Shown here in pieces: positions 63,721-64,000 of a stretch of 64,000 nucleotides of DNA (the first letter of the stretch is position 1; each line of letters begins with the position of its first letter). This stretch comes from Viscum album (lineage: Eukaryota; Streptophyta; Magnoliopsida; Santalales; Viscaceae). Location of the stretch: positions 536,396,394 to 536,460,393 of the forward strand of contig OY728143.1 in assembly GCA_963277665.1 (NCBI GenBank), in the 5' to 3' direction. The position numbers were made by a program, and so were the translations under genes. The notes below the pieces were generated by a model. The model ran no database searches, was not told where the DNA came from, and was given only the letters and a program-made list of their open reading frames with translations.

Positions 63721-64000
63721 TTGATATTTTAATACTTGATTTTTTTTACTGATATGTTTGAAGTTTTTATATTCTTGTATTGTGTTTTTATGGTAGAGAT
63801 ATTTTTGTTTTAGAGTTATCTCTTGGGTGTGTTTTATTTTTTGGTTGTTTTATTCTATTTTCAAGTTTGGTTTTGATTCTTTAGAATGTGAATAATTTGA
63901 GCGGTATCTAACATAATTACCAAAACTTCCCTAGACCTTTACTTTGTATTTTCTTATGGATAACATTTTTGGGGAAATTTAGTGATGATTGGTTGATAAA
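63721..64000 (+). other. Element A sequence after pol
   Basis: T-rich non-coding sequence after the pol end. The polypurine tract and 3' LTR are expected beyond the window edge and are not seen here. Confidence 0.4.

Noticed and set aside
1..64000. CRISPR array, bacterial operons or organelle genes
   Set aside because: No regularly spaced direct repeats with unique spacers, no ribosome-binding-site-led long frames and no organelle gene sequence; all signals are nuclear plant repeats.

Overview
The window looks like intergenic heterochromatin from a large, AT-rich flowering-plant genome. I found no intact gene and no rRNA or tRNA gene. No reading frame exceeds 127 codons. What can be recognised is plant transposable-element DNA: Ty3/gypsy chromovirus-like gag and pol with initiator-Met-tRNA primer sites, long LTRs, a CACTA (En/Spm) transposase, and a tRNA-derived SINE. 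In-frame stops in the recognisable pol regions fall mainly where Trp, Gln or Arg codons are expected (TGG, CAA, CGA). That is the footprint of old methylcytosine deamination, so these are aged, silenced copies. The species cannot be told from this sequence.

Layout, left to right. 1-3237: part of the 5' LTR of a minus-strand retroelement (F), inserted into a minus-strand CACTA transposase remnant (3238-3943, upstream part to about 4730). About 4737-15711: a plus-strand element (E) with very long LTRs, ending at 9209 and running 10490-15711, around an internal region of only 1.3 kb. The left LTR carries a CACTA-like insertion ending near 8907. 15712 to about 20600: unclassified repeat debris with satellites. 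About 20900-40417: a minus-strand LTR-like element (H) whose left repeat is split by a plus-strand LTR element (C, 22331 to about 34099). C carries a SINE in its left LTR with a 12-bp target-site duplication. 40418-42240: AT-rich spacer. From about 42.2 kb to the window end: a plus-strand gypsy element (A) with PBS, gag, protease, RT, RNase H and integrase in order. Its gag is interrupted by a whole minus-strand element (B, 46578-58183, LTRs of about 4.5 kb) and its integrase by an unidentified insertion of about 1.9 kb.

The most unusual feature is shared by the LTRs of F, E and B: three cores spaced about 180-195 bp apart, each an imperfect hairpin of about 45 bp that keeps CpG sites (ATCG, CGTACG, CGAT) in otherwise CpG-poor DNA. 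The best copy is at 12764-12812. It lies downstream of the presumed LTR promoter and is the best candidate for an undescribed functional element. No host operon or pathway is present; the relationships between features are those of nested insertion, which give a relative order of events.
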